From Rhodoblastus sp963710275 (lineage in GTDB: Bacteria; Pseudomonadota; Alphaproteobacteria; Rhizobiales; Beijerinckiaceae), in contig CAVPZS010000005.1 in NCBI GenBank assembly GCA_963710275.1, positions 868,001-932,000 on the forward strand: DNA of 64,000 bases. Reading direction: 5' to 3'. The stretch's first letter is position 1; each line of letters begins with the position of its first letter. The translations under genes and the position numbers were made by a program. Positions 43,600 through 52,439 of this stretch are shown piece after piece. Below the pieces are notes generated by a model that was not told where the DNA came from, did no database searches, and saw nothing but the letters and a program-made list of their open reading frames with translations.

Positions 43600-44163
43600 T
43601 CACTCCACCTTCTCGTCGGGATACACGCCCCATAGGCTCGTCTGCTGCATAAAACCGTCATAGCCTTCGCCCTTGAGGCGACACCATTTGCCGTCGCATT
43701 TCTTCACCGGGGCGATGACGCCGGGCGCGAGCTTGGCGACGATGGGGCTGGCGTCGCTCGCCTCCATATAGAGCGGCAGGGGCGGCGCGTCCTTCTTCCA
43801 CGGCGAGATCAAAGCCGTGCGCTTGCCGGCCAGCAGCGAATGCAGCACCCAGCCCTCGGCGCCTTCCGAATCGCGAATCCGGCGCCAGGTTTCGAATTCG
43901 GCGGTGATTTCCACCGGCAGGTCGGCCCGCTGGTAGATCCATTTGGTGGCGTGGTCCTTGGAGGGGCCCTCGCGCAAATTGACGTGGTTGGACTTAAGGC
44001 TGACATAGCGCGGCACCGGCAGGCCCGTCGCCGTTCCCACCGCCTGCTGCGCCATCGCCGAATTGCCGCCAAGCCCCATGCAGGCAAGGAAAAAAGCCGT
44101 TCCCGCCTTCCGCCGCCAGCCCGCAAAGGCCGAAACTTCCGCCCTGAGCAATTCCTTCGCCAT
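43600..44163 (-). CDS. Exported SH3-domain protein
   Basis: A 187-residue protein with a signal peptide ending GNSAMAQQA and a bacterial SH3-like region with two repeats: YVSLKSNHVNLREGPSKDHATKWIYQR, then ILVSPWKKDAPP-type text and DASPIVAKLAPGVIAPVKKCDGKWCRLKGEGYDGFMQQ. Such proteins are thought to bind peptidoglycan or periplasmic ligands. The start was taken at MAKELLRAEV (ATG 44163), which has a mildly unusual N-terminus before the hydrophobic core. It stands between the TadG-like gene and the hydroxyacid dehydrogenase gene. Confidence 0.8.
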   Translation of the reverse strand: MAKELLRAEVSAFAGWRRKAGTAFFLACMGLGGNSAMAQQAVGTATGLPVPRYVSLKSNHVNLREGPSKDHATKWIYQRADLPVEITAEFETWRRIRDSEGAEGWVLHSLLAGKRTALISPWKKDAPPLPLYMEASDASPIVAKLAPGVIAPVKKCDGKWCRLKGEGYDGFMQQTSLWGVYPDEKVE

Positions 44164-44453
44164 AACGCCGTCTCTCAATCTTTTTCCCCAAATCGCCGCG
44201 CTTCTCGCGGCCAAACCGGGTTCGCCGTTCTTGTTTTTGCCAAGGCATCTGCTAGGAAGCAAAAAGGAGGGGCGGCGAGCTTTTGATCATGGTCAAATCC
44301 TTGTCGCCCGGGGATCGTTAATGACCGGTGAAAGCCGGCGCCGCCGGGGCATGAAAAGCGGGCAGACCAGCTCCGCGCCGGCAACGGTTTGTTGAAACGC
44401 AGCATACCCCGGGGGAGTGATTTTCCGGGATATGCTCAAGGAACGGGAAGACC

Positions 44454-45449
44454 ATGGGCAAGACAACGCCGCTCGTCATCGTGACCCGAAAATTGCCGGA
44501 GCCGGTGGAAGCGCGGATGCGCGAATTGTTCGACGCCCGTTTCAACGCCACCGACAAGCCGATGAGCCATGCGGAACTGGCGGAGGCGATGCGCACTGCC
44601 GACGTGCTGGTGCCCACCGTCACCGACCGCATCGACGCCCATCTGATCGCGCAATCCGGCGAGCAGCTGAAGCTGATCGCCAATTTCGGCAATGGCGTCG
44701 ACAATATCGACGTGACCTCGGCGCTGCGGCGCGGCATTACCGTCACCAACACGCCCGGCGTCCTGACCGAGGACACCGCCGACATGACCGTGGGCCTGAT
44801 CGTCGCGGTCTCCCGGCGCATCGTCGAAGGCGCCCGCAACGCGGTCGATGGCGGCTGGACCGGCTGGTCGCCGACCTGGATGCTCGGCCGGCGCATCACC
44901 GGCAAGAAGCTCGGCATCGTCGGCATGGGCCGCATCGGCCAGGCGGTCGCGCGGCGCGCGAAAGCGTTCGGCCTGTCGATCCACTATCACAACCGCCGCC
45001 GCGTCGCCGCCTCGATCGAGCAGGAACTGGGCGCGACCTATTTCGATTCGCTCGACCAGATGCTGGCGCGCATGGACATTGTCTCGGTCAATTGCCCGCA
45101 CACGCCCGCGACCTTCCATCTGCTCTCCGCGCGGCGGCTGAAGCACCTGCATTCCGGCGCGATCGTCGTCAACACGGCGCGCGGCGAGATCATCGACGAA
45201 AACGCCCTGACCCGCATGCTGGAGGCGGGGGAGCTGGCCGGCGCCGGCCTCGACGTGTTCGAGCACGAGCCCGCGCTCTCGCCCAAGCTGTTGAAGCTGG
45301 CCGAGGCCGGCAAGGTGACGCTGCTGCCGCACATGGGCTCGGCGACGCTCGAAGGCCGCGTCGACATGGGCGAAAAGGTCATCATCAACGTCAAGACCTT
45401 CATGGACGGCCATCGTCCGCCGGACCGCGTGCTGCCCAGCATGCTCTGA
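44454..45449 (+). CDS. D-2-hydroxyacid dehydrogenase (glyoxylate/hydroxypyruvate reductase type)
   Basis: An NAD(P)-dependent reductase, 331 residues and intact. Motifs: IANFGNGVDNIDV, the Rossmann GIVGMGRIGQAVARRAKAFG, the catalytic Arg in NTARGEIIDE, Glu in DVFEHEP and His in LLPHMGSAT. The closest pattern is the GyaR/GhrB group that reduces glyoxylate and hydroxypyruvate, linking it to the serine cycle of methylotrophs or to general carbon metabolism, but specificity cannot be read here. ATG 44454 follows GGAACGGGAAGACC. Confidence 0.9.
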   Translation: MGKTTPLVIVTRKLPEPVEARMRELFDARFNATDKPMSHAELAEAMRTADVLVPTVTDRIDAHLIAQSGEQLKLIANFGNGVDNIDVTSALRRGITVTNTPGVLTEDTADMTVGLIVAVSRRIVEGARNAVDGGWTGWSPTWMLGRRITGKKLGIVGMGRIGQAVARRAKAFGLSIHYHNRRRVAASIEQELGATYFDSLDQMLARMDIVSVNCPHTPATFHLLSARRLKHLHSGAIVVNTARGEIIDENALTRMLEAGELAGAGLDVFEHEPALSPKLLKLAEAGKVTLLPHMGSATLEGRVDMGEKVIINVKTFMDGHRPPDRVLPSML

Positions 45450-45458
45450 TCAAGCCGA

Positions 45459-46701
45459 TTACTTGATGACCTGGCCGATCCGCTCCGGGCGGACGGCCAA
45501 TGGTTTTCCGGCGGCGTCGGCGCTGGCGGCGAAAAAGATCAGCGCCGCGCGACCGATGATATTTTCGAAAGGCACGAAGCCGACGCCTCCCTGCTCGGGC
45601 GAAATGCGCGAATCCGTGGAATTGTCGCGATTGTCGCCCATGACGAAATAATGTCCCGGCGGCGTCACGAACGCCGCTGTATCGGCGTTGAATCCCTGGT
45701 CGCCCTGGATTTGCACGATCTCGTACGAGGGACCGCCGGGCGGCGTTTCCATGTATGTCGGCGCCGCGATTGTCTCCCCGGAGAGCGAGGTCGTGACGAA
45801 ACCGGGATTGACCGGAGACCGCTCGACGAGGACGTCGTTGATATAGACCCGATTGGCTTTCAGCTGGATCTTGTCGCCGGGAAGACCGATGACCCGTTTC
45901 ACGTAATCGGCGTTATGGGTCGGATGGTGAAAGACGATCACGTCGCCACGACCGGGCTGTTGCGCGAAGATCCTTCCGGTGACCACGGCTGGCGCAAAGG
46001 GAAACGAAAAACGGCTATATCCGTAGGAGAACTTGGAAACAAAGAAATAATCGCCGACTTGCAAGGTCGGAAATCATGGAGCCGCTGGGCGTGTTGAACG
46101 GCTGAAACAGCAAAACTCTGATCGCCAGCGCCAGAGCCAGCGCGAAAAACACATTCCCGACCAAATAGGCGAAGAAGGCGCGGACACGTCCGAAATTCTG
46201 GACGCGCGCCAGCATGGCCAGATACAGAAGGAATGACCAGATCGCGCCGATCAAGACCAGCATATTGAGCGCGATCCACGGCCCCTTGGCTGGACCACTG
46301 GCGGAAACCCCGGCCCAGTCCGCCATGACCAAGACCCCCGAGGCTGCAAAGAGGGGAATCGAGCTCCAGGCGTAAGCGGCGCGCACCGCCTTGGGCGAAC
46401 CGACCCCGCCCAGCGCATGCGCGACGCCGTTCGTGATCCAGCCTTGCAGAAAGAGAACGACAACGCCGAAAAACGCGCTAGCGAGCGCGACGCCCGCGGT
46501 CGCCTGCCAGAAATTCGCCAGCGCCAGCGAGGGGAGATGCTGCGAGACCGCTGCTGAAAAGCCGACGGCTGAACCGAGGGCCGCGATTGCGATGACGACG
46601 AAATGGGATTGACGGGCGAGCGCGGCGTCAACGGCTTCGCTCGGCTTGAACCATAACGAGCGCAAGGGACCGGAGCGGGCGTTGGAATCGGCGTCGGACA
46701 T
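45459..46701 (-). CDS. lepB: Signal peptidase I fused to a YIP1-like membrane domain, one frameshift
   Basis: Cleaves signal peptides of exported proteins at the inner membrane. The first part (residues about 1-185) has five hydrophobic segments and a YIP1-family look (SLWFKPSEAVDAALARQ, then HALGGVGSPKAVRAAYAWSSIPLF). Next comes an S26 peptidase with catalytic Ser in FNTPSGSM and Lys in ADYVKRVIGLPGDKI, and GHYFVMGDNRDNSTDSR. The reading breaks near 46063 (one extra T between SDL and QVGDYFFV). The YIP1-type N-terminus is not part of standard LepB, making this a domain fusion. ATG 46701; divergent from hsp20. Confidence 0.88.
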
Positions 46702-46794
46702 GGCGGCCTCGGCAATGAATGGAATATCTTGGAATGGAATATGTTGCGGCTTCTAGCGCAATGGCGGCGCTTGCGCCAGCGCGCACGCGCCGCT

Positions 46795-46822
46795 CTTGAA
46801 ACCCCCTGACGCATCGCTATAT
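46795..46822 (+). promoter_or_regulatory. Candidate RpoH (heat-shock sigma) promoter
   Basis: CTTGAA (46795-46800) and CTATAT (46817-46822) with a 16-base spacer match the CTTGAA...CYTATNT type of alphaproteobacterial heat-shock promoters. Transcription would start at about 46829, giving a leader of about 70 bases before hsp20. Confidence 0.55.
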
Positions 46823-46900
46823 CAGCTTCGCGGCGAAAAAACCGCGGGGGCGCTTCGGGCCCTCTACTTCCCACGAGGCGCCTCGAAAGGGCTTCGCAGA

Positions 46901-47329
46901 ATGTCGCGGCAACCCCTGATGAACTCGCCCTTTCTCCTGGGCTTCGACGAGATCGAAAAAGCCCTGGAGCGGGTCACCCGGACGGCGTCGGACGGCTATC
47001 CCCCGTATAATATCGAGCGCCTGCTCGGGGATGGCGAGTTGCCGGAGCGCCTGCGCATCACCTTGGCGGTGGCCGGGTTCAGCCGCAATCAATTGTCCAT
47101 CACGCTCGAAGAAGGGCAACTGGTCATCCGCGGTCGCCAGCAGGACGACAAGGAGCGGCAATATCTGCATCGCGGCATCGCCGCGCGGCAGTTCCAGCGC
47201 AGCTTCCTGCTCGCCGAGGGCATGCAGGTGCTAGGCGCCGATCTGGCCGACGGATTGCTGTCCGTTGACCTTGTTCGCCCCGAACCGGAGCGAATCGTTA
47301 AGACTATAGAGATCACAGTGCGAAGCTGA
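46901..47329 (+). CDS. Small heat-shock protein, Hsp20 family
   Basis: A 142-residue alpha-crystallin-type chaperone that holds unfolding proteins. The family core is present: PYNIERLLGDGELPERLRITLAVAGF, then LEEGQLVIRGRQQDDKERQYLHRGIAARQFQRSF, and a C-terminal LSVDLVRPEPERIVKTIEI. It starts at ATG 46901, after a leader that has a heat-shock promoter candidate. It is followed 56 bases downstream by the DUF1150 gene, a conserved pair in Hyphomicrobiales. Confidence 0.94.
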   Translation: MSRQPLMNSPFLLGFDEIEKALERVTRTASDGYPPYNIERLLGDGELPERLRITLAVAGFSRNQLSITLEEGQLVIRGRQQDDKERQYLHRGIAARQFQRSFLLAEGMQVLGADLADGLLSVDLVRPEPERIVKTIEITVRS

Positions 47330-47385
47330 CGGAACAGTTCGCACGCTTGGCGCGTCTCACAGAGAGCGCGGAAAGGGTGAAGGCC

Positions 47386-47652
47386 ATGACGACGCAAATC
47401 ACACAACACGGTCCGGGCGGATTGACCGCCGACCAGTTCGCGCATCTGGGCGAAGGCGCGATCGCCTATGTCCGGCCGATCAAGTCGGAAGAGGCGCAAG
47501 CCCTGTTCCCGCAGGTCCGGGGGCTACAGCCGGGCATGCAGCTGTTCGCGCTGCTCGGCGCCGACGGCGCGCCCATTGTCCTCGCCGACAGCAAGGACGC
47601 AGCGGTCGCCAACGCCTGGGAGCATCAGCTCGCCACGGTCAGCGTGCACTGA
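47386..47652 (+). CDS. DUF1150 family protein
   Basis: An 88-residue acidic protein with the DUF1150 pattern: LTADQFAHLGEGAIAYVRPI, then LQPGMQLFALLGADGAPIVLADSKDAAVANAWEHQL. It is usually encoded beside a small heat-shock gene, as here. Function unknown. ATG 47386 preceded by GGGTGAAGGCC. Confidence 0.88.
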   Translation: MTTQITQHGPGGLTADQFAHLGEGAIAYVRPIKSEEAQALFPQVRGLQPGMQLFALLGADGAPIVLADSKDAAVANAWEHQLATVSVH

Positions 47653-47856
47653 GCTTCGCGCCGCATGGCCGGCCAGCCCGGCCATTTCGGGCGCGTGAGC
47701 GCCTTGCGCCGAACGCCCGATTGACAGGCCCTTTTCTCACGTTCCATATCGGCGCGCGGATCCGGGGATCCGCCCTCGCCAACGGAGCGCGTCCTGGCGA
47801 ACAGCGCGCCTCCACGATTCTCGTCAGCGGCGGCGGAAACGCGGGAGAGCATCGCC

Positions 47857-48900
47857 TTGACGACCCTGATCGCCGCTCTCCTGTTTGTTCTTGTCATTGG
47901 CGTCGCGGTTGCGATAGGGCAACTGCTTTCGATCAGGAAACACAGCAAAAACATTGCGAACTCCGCTCGTCTCCTCGTCTCGCAGGCAGGCGACATGGTT
48001 CGCGGCGTCGAAGCGGCCAGACAGGAAATCAAGGGCGCCGTCTATGAAACGGGACATTGGGCCAATACAGAGCTCGTCCCCATCCAGCGGCGACTCGCCG
48101 CTCTCGATTTTCGTTCCCGGCCGCGCGTCCACTCGCGCCTGGCCAGACTGGGCGCGCGCAAGGCCGGCGTTCAGGGCGACAGTGTCTACGAACTGGACAA
48201 TTTGATCCGATCCATCGAGCTCTCGGGCGAGGCCACGGACAGCGGCGTGACGGTCTGCAATTTCGCGATCGGCGACGCCTATCGGCAAATCGTCTCGCCC
48301 TGCGTCGCGGGCCACGAGGCCTATGCGCGCCGCCACGGTCACGGCTACCGCCACCTCTCGACCGACCCGCCGCCCGCGTTGCGGCGCCCGCTGCCCTGGA
48401 TGAAAGTCCCGTTGCTCCTCAAGCTGTTGCGGGAGACGAAGGATGATCTTTTCTACATCGACGCCGACGCGTTGATCACCAATCCCGACCGGAAGGTCGA
48501 ACCGCTTCTCGCCCGGTTGGAGGCGGCGCAGGCGAGCGTCTTGCTGACGGAGGACGACGGCGGCGCCAATGCGGGCGTGATGTTCGTCCGCAATTGCGAC
48601 GAGGCGCGGGACCTGTTCGAACTCGTCTGGCTCTATGACGTCGATGTCCGCGAAGGGACCTGGGAACAATTCGCCTTGCACGGGCTGATGAATCATTTCC
48701 CGGAGGCGCGCCAGCAGATCTTGATCGAACCAGACCCGAAGCTTTTCAATAGTTTCCCGGTGGAGCGACGCCAGTTCGAACCGACGGGAGAAGGCAATAT
48801 CTGGTCGAAAGGCGATTTCGTCTGCCATTTTTCATGCGTGCGGCAGCCCCACCTGCAGTCGCTGATCGCCAAATATGCGGATGCCCAGGCGCAAGGCTGA
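47857..48900 (+). CDS. Membrane-anchored glycosyltransferase of the GMA12/GT34-like type
   Basis: A 347-residue protein with an N-terminal membrane helix (AALLFVLVIGVAVAIGQLL), a helical linker (about residues 30-95), and a glycosyltransferase-like domain. FYIDADALITNPDRKVEPL holds a DxD-type motif, and AGVMFVRNCDEARDLFELVW and WEQFALHGLMNHFPE follow, as in galactosyltransferases of the GMA12/MNN10 group. The start is TTG (47857) preceded by GGGAGAG. The acceptor is unknown; an envelope polysaccharide role fits. It ends eight bases before the recQ stop, convergent. Confidence 0.75.
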   Translation: MTTLIAALLFVLVIGVAVAIGQLLSIRKHSKNIANSARLLVSQAGDMVRGVEAARQEIKGAVYETGHWANTELVPIQRRLAALDFRSRPRVHSRLARLGARKAGVQGDSVYELDNLIRSIELSGEATDSGVTVCNFAIGDAYRQIVSPCVAGHEAYARRHGHGYRHLSTDPPPALRRPLPWMKVPLLLKLLRETKDDLFYIDADALITNPDRKVEPLLARLEAAQASVLLTEDDGGANAGVMFVRNCDEARDLFELVWLYDVDVREGTWEQFALHGLMNHFPEARQQILIEPDPKLFNSFPVERRQFEPTGEGNIWSKGDFVCHFSCVRQPHLQSLIAKYADAQAQG

Positions 48901-48907
48901 CAGAACT

Positions 48908-50735
48908 TCAAACCGCGGCCTGTGCGATCGCCTCCAGGAAAATCTCGCCATAAGCCAGGATCTTGCGCTCGCCGACGCCGTGGATGGCGCGCATGTCGTC
49001 GAGGGTCGCCGGGCGCTGCGCCGCCATTTCCAGCAGGCTCTTGTCGGCGAAGATCATGTAGGCGGCGAGACCCTGGTCCTTGGCCAGGTCGCGCCGCACC
49101 TTCCGCAGCGCCTCGAAGATCTTGGCTTCCGTCGAATTCGATGTCCGGGGCCTCGCGCGCGGCGCGCGCGCTTTTGGCCTGCGAAGTCTTTTCGCGCGGC
49201 GGGTCGGCGCGCAGCGTCACGCTTTCGCGTCCCAGCAGGATGGCCTCGCCCTTTTCGGTCAGGGCGAAGCCGCCATGCTCGGCGCTGGCGCTTTCCAGCG
49301 CCCCGGCGGCGAAAAGCTGGCGAAAGGTCGAGGTCCACTCCTGTTTCGTCCGCTCGGCGCCGACTCCGAAGGTTTTTATTGCGTCATGCCCGTTGCGGCG
49401 CAGCGCCTCGCTCTCGGCGCCGGTCAGCAGGTCGCAGAGATAGCCGGCGCCGAAGCGCTGTCCCGTGCGATAGACGGCGGAGAGAGCCTTCTGCGCCTCG
49501 ACCGTGCCGTCGCGCAACGCCACCTGCCCGAGGCAGACGTCGCAGCGGCCGCAGGGCGGCGCTTGCTCGTTGAAATGGGCAAGCAGGGTCTGGCGGCGGC
49601 AGGAGGCGCCTTCGCACAGCGCGGCCAGCGCCTGGAAGCGCTGGTGTTCGGCGCGGCGGCGCGCATCCGGGACGTCCTTTTCGTCGATCTGGCGGCGGCG
49701 CAGCGCCATGTCCTCAAGGCCGTAAAGGGTGAAGGCGTCGGCGGGCAGGCCGTCGCGGCCGGCGCGGCCGATCTCCTGGTAATAGGATTCGATGCTCGAG
49801 GGCATGTCGGCGTGGGCGACAAAACGGACGTCCGGCTTGTTCACCCCCATGCCGAAGGCGACGGTGGCGAAGGCCACGACGCCGTCTTCGCGCAGGAACC
49901 GGTCCTGATTGGCGTTGCGGCGCGCCTGGTCCAGCCCGGCGTGATAGACGATGGTCTCGAACCCCTGGGTCGCAAAAAAATCGGCCAGCCGCTCCGTTCC
50001 CGCCCGCGAGGCGCAATAGACGATGCCGTTCTGGCCGCGCCGCGCCTGCAGGAAATGCTGCAATTGTTTCCTCGGCTGGTCCTTGGGCGCGAAGGCGAGC
50101 GAAATATTCGGCCGGTCGAAGGAATGGACGAAAATTTGCGGTTTCGAGCCAAACAGCCGCTCCGCGATCTCGGCGCGCATGAGGCTGTCGGCGGTGGCGG
50201 TGAAGGCGATCACCTGCACTTGACCGAATTTTTCGACGCTCTGCCGGATCATGCGGTATTCCGGGCGGAAATCATGGCCCCATTCGCAGATGCAATGGGC
50301 CTCGTCCACGGCGACGCGCCTGACGCCGGCGCGGGAAAGCGCCTCGACCAGCCCGTCCATCGCCAGCCGCTCCGGCGACAGGAACAAAAGCTTCAGCTCT
50401 CCCGAGCGGATCTGCGCCCAGGTTTCGCGGGCCTCCGCCTCGCCGGTCTGCGAGTTGAGCGTGGCCGCCGCGAGGCCCAGCGCCTGCATCTGCCCGACCT
50501 GGTCGCGCATCAGCGCGATAAGTGGCGATACCACCAAGGTCAGGCCTTCGCCGAGCAGCGCCGGTAACTGGTAGCAGAGGCTCTTGCCGCTGCCGGTCGG
50601 CATCACCGCCAGCACCGGATCGCCCGAAAGCACCGCCTCGACGATTTCCTGCTGCCCCGGGCGGAACTGGTCGAAGCCGAAGACTTTCTTCAGGAGGCCA
50701 CGGGCCAGGACCAGTTTGCCGGCGAGTTCGCTCAT
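48908..50735 (-). CDS. recQ: ATP-dependent DNA helicase RecQ, one frameshift
   Basis: A 3'-5' helicase for recombination and fork repair. The chain has FGFDQFRPGQQEIVEAVL, Walker A PTGSGKSLCYQLPAL, the DEAH box AVDEAHCICEWGHDFRP, the FTATAD motif and IGRAGRDGLPADAF. A zinc site (CEGASCRRQ, then CGRCDVC) and the winged-helix part follow, then an HRDC domain at the end (SLLEMAAQRPATLDDMRAIHGVGERKI). The frame breaks near 49132 just before the HRDC (one extra G). The start is ATG 50735, giving MSELAGKLVLAR. Restored length about 608. Confidence 0.94.
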
Positions 50736-50906
50736 GGAAAGCCGTCCCCCGGATGGCGCTCGAAACAAAGACGCGGAATGCGCCAGCGGCTTTTCGCAGA
50801 AAACGCCCTCGCTGCATAGCGACCGGGAAATGCTCCAGATGTTGTGAGCGCGTCACATTCCCGGCGCATGCTGGGCTGTCTCCGATTTGCGAAAAAAGGA
50901 GAGCGA

Positions 50907-51194
50907 ATGATGCGTATGGAATTTCGCCGTCTCGACGACAGGCTTGTTGGATGCGTCCCTTGCGACGCGTCCAGGGAGGCGCCGGCCGCCCACAGGGAGC
51001 GCGCCAAAGCCGCGCTGATGAATTTCTACGATTGGGGCGAAAAGTCTTTCTGGGCGAGGCCCGGCAACCAATATGACGCCCCCGAGAAAGTGGTCTTTCT
51101 GAACGACGCCGACGCCGTAGTCGCCTATTACACCATTTACGACCTCGTCGCGGACACGATGCTCTACCTGACCACGCCGCCGCGGGCGCATTGA
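50907..51194 (+). CDS. Small protein of unknown function, 95 residues
   Basis: The reading starts at ATG 50907 with AAGGAG upstream. It is divergent from recQ across 171 bases. It is rich in Asp/Arg, contains a CVPCD pair of Cys, FYDWGEKSFW and an aromatic YYTIYDLVADTMLYL stretch. No family was recognised. It is probably cytosolic, as there is no signal peptide or strong hydrophobic helix. The convergent neighbour is the XRE-like gene. Confidence 0.65.
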   Translation: MMRMEFRRLDDRLVGCVPCDASREAPAAHRERAKAALMNFYDWGEKSFWARPGNQYDAPEKVVFLNDADAVVAYYTIYDLVADTMLYLTTPPRAH

Positions 51195-51252
51195 CGCTGG
51201 TTCGAAACGCTCGACACATCTCGCCGCTTCACCCAGATCCGGTCCTCGATCG

Positions 51253-51486
51253 CTATTTCTTTCGTTCCGGAGGCACAACGAAAAACCCGGCGGTGACATT
51301 CAGAGCGAGACAGAAGCGAAAGAGAGTGTCGGCGTCTATACGTTTGGCTCCCGTCTCAAAATCATGAAGTTGATCCTCAGAAACTCCGATCAAACCCGCC
51401 AGGGCGTTGGCGTCGATGCCCAATCGAATCCTCCGCGCTCGCACTCTGTGACCGACGAGTCTGTCCAGGCTGGAAGTATCGCTCAT
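51253..51486 (-). CDS. XRE-family helix-turn-helix protein
   Basis: A 77-residue protein made up almost wholly of one HTH_3/XRE domain: LVGHRVRARRIRLGIDANALAGLIGVSEDQLHDFETGAKRIDADTL-type text, with the HTH at about residues 23-45. It probably acts as a repressor or antitoxin-like DNA binder. It lies 50 bases after a 104-residue gene and could share transcription with it and the IHF-like gene. Confidence 0.82.
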   Translation of the reverse strand: MSDTSSLDRLVGHRVRARRIRLGIDANALAGLIGVSEDQLHDFETGAKRIDADTLFRFCLALNVTAGFFVVPPERKK

Positions 51487-51536
51487 CTACAGTTATTCCG
51501 GTTGGTCGGCGAGTTGGTCCGCCGCCCCGAGAAGCG

Positions 51537-51851
51537 TCAGCGGCGATAGGCTGACGGTGGCGCGTTCGGAACGGCAAGGGCGACCGCGGCCATGCGGAGA
51601 TGCTCGATTTCCATCCGGTCGATGGTTTCGGTCGCAAAGAGCTGGTTCGCCAGGCCCCTGATCCAGTCGGTCGCTCTTTCCCGGATCGGCGAACCCGCGC
51701 GGAGGATTTCGAGGATGATCGGATCCTGGCGCAAGACGGCCTTCAGATCGTCCGCTTCATCTTCGTACCAATCGGCGAAGTCGTTCGGTCCGATCATCGC
51801 TCGCCAGGCTCCGTTTCCGCCACCCGAGCCTCCCCAGTCGCCCACTTTCAA
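51537..51851 (-). CDS. Small protein of unknown function, 104 residues
   Basis: The frame opens at TTG 51851, whose last two bases overlap the stop of the IHF-like gene (TTGA), but no clear ribosome site lies upstream. A GDWGGSGGGNG stretch is followed by IGPNDFADWYEDEADDLKAVLRQDPIILEIL and a helical end with IDRMEIEHLRMAAVALAV. It is acidic in the middle and no family is recognised. A start further inside is possible. Its position between an IHF-like and an XRE-like protein suggests a shared regulatory or DNA-linked role, which is inference. Confidence 0.5.
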   Translation of the reverse strand: MKVGDWGGSGGGNGAWRAMIGPNDFADWYEDEADDLKAVLRQDPIILEILRAGSPIRERATDWIRGLANQLFATETIDRMEIEHLRMAAVALAVPNAPPSAYRR

Positions 51852-52234
51852 GACTTGTCGGCTTGGGAGGCGCGCTCGATCAGGCGCTGAGAAGGCCTGA
51901 AGCGCGCTACGCGGCGAGCCGTGATTGGCGCCGGCTCGCCATTGCGCGGATTGCGGCCGGTCCGTTCCGATTTCGAGCGGACGTAAAAGGAGCCGAAAGA
52001 GCGGATGTCAACGCTTTCGCCCCGCACCAGCGCGCTCGCGATCTCTTCGATCGTCATGTTCAGGATTTCGCGCGCCTCGGCGCGCGACAGCCTCGGGCAT
52101 GCTTGGTAGGCGGCGTCGAGCAACTGGATGCGGGTGAGCGCCTTTCCGCTTGATGGCGCTTCGACGCCGACACCCTGCGGCCTGTCCTGCCCCGATGAAG
52201 GAGACCCGTGTCTGTCAGCAAACCGTACGTCCAC
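51848..52234 (-). CDS. IHF/HU-family DNA-binding protein with N-terminal extension
   Basis: A 128-residue protein. Residues about 33-120 form the HU/IHF domain: TRIQLLDAAYQACPRLSRAEAREILNMTIEEIASALVRGE, then DIRSFGSFYVRSKSERTGRNPRNGEPAPITARRVARFRPS, with the conserved RNP arm. It is closer to IHF beta than to HU. Ahead of it is a 32-residue polar extension (FADRHGSPSSGQDRPQGV) which is not part of standard IHF. The start is GTG 52234 with GGAGAGGCTC just upstream. Paralogue or specialised form is likely, since ordinary ihfB would not have this tail. Confidence 0.82.
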   Translation of the reverse strand: MDVRFADRHGSPSSGQDRPQGVGVEAPSSGKALTRIQLLDAAYQACPRLSRAEAREILNMTIEEIASALVRGESVDIRSFGSFYVRSKSERTGRNPRNGEPAPITARRVARFRPSQRLIERASQADKS

Positions 52235-52439
52235 GAGCCTCTCCTGGACAGGTTATTCAAATCATATCTCTCGTGTTGCGAAAGGCCGAAGGTCTCTGTC
52301 GCACCGTCAGCAGATGAAATCATTACATTCGAAGGAGGGCTTCGGATTGGATTTTTGTGACGGTCTCTTGTGATTTCGCGTCATCGGCGTCCAATTCTGG
52401 CCGAAAACCGATGCACGCCGCCTCTTGCGAGCGCCACGA

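Noticed and set aside
44283..44300. TTTGATCATGGTCAAA-like palindrome before the hydroxyacid dehydrogenase
   Set aside because: Arms are only five bases and it is too far from the gene start to assign as an operator.
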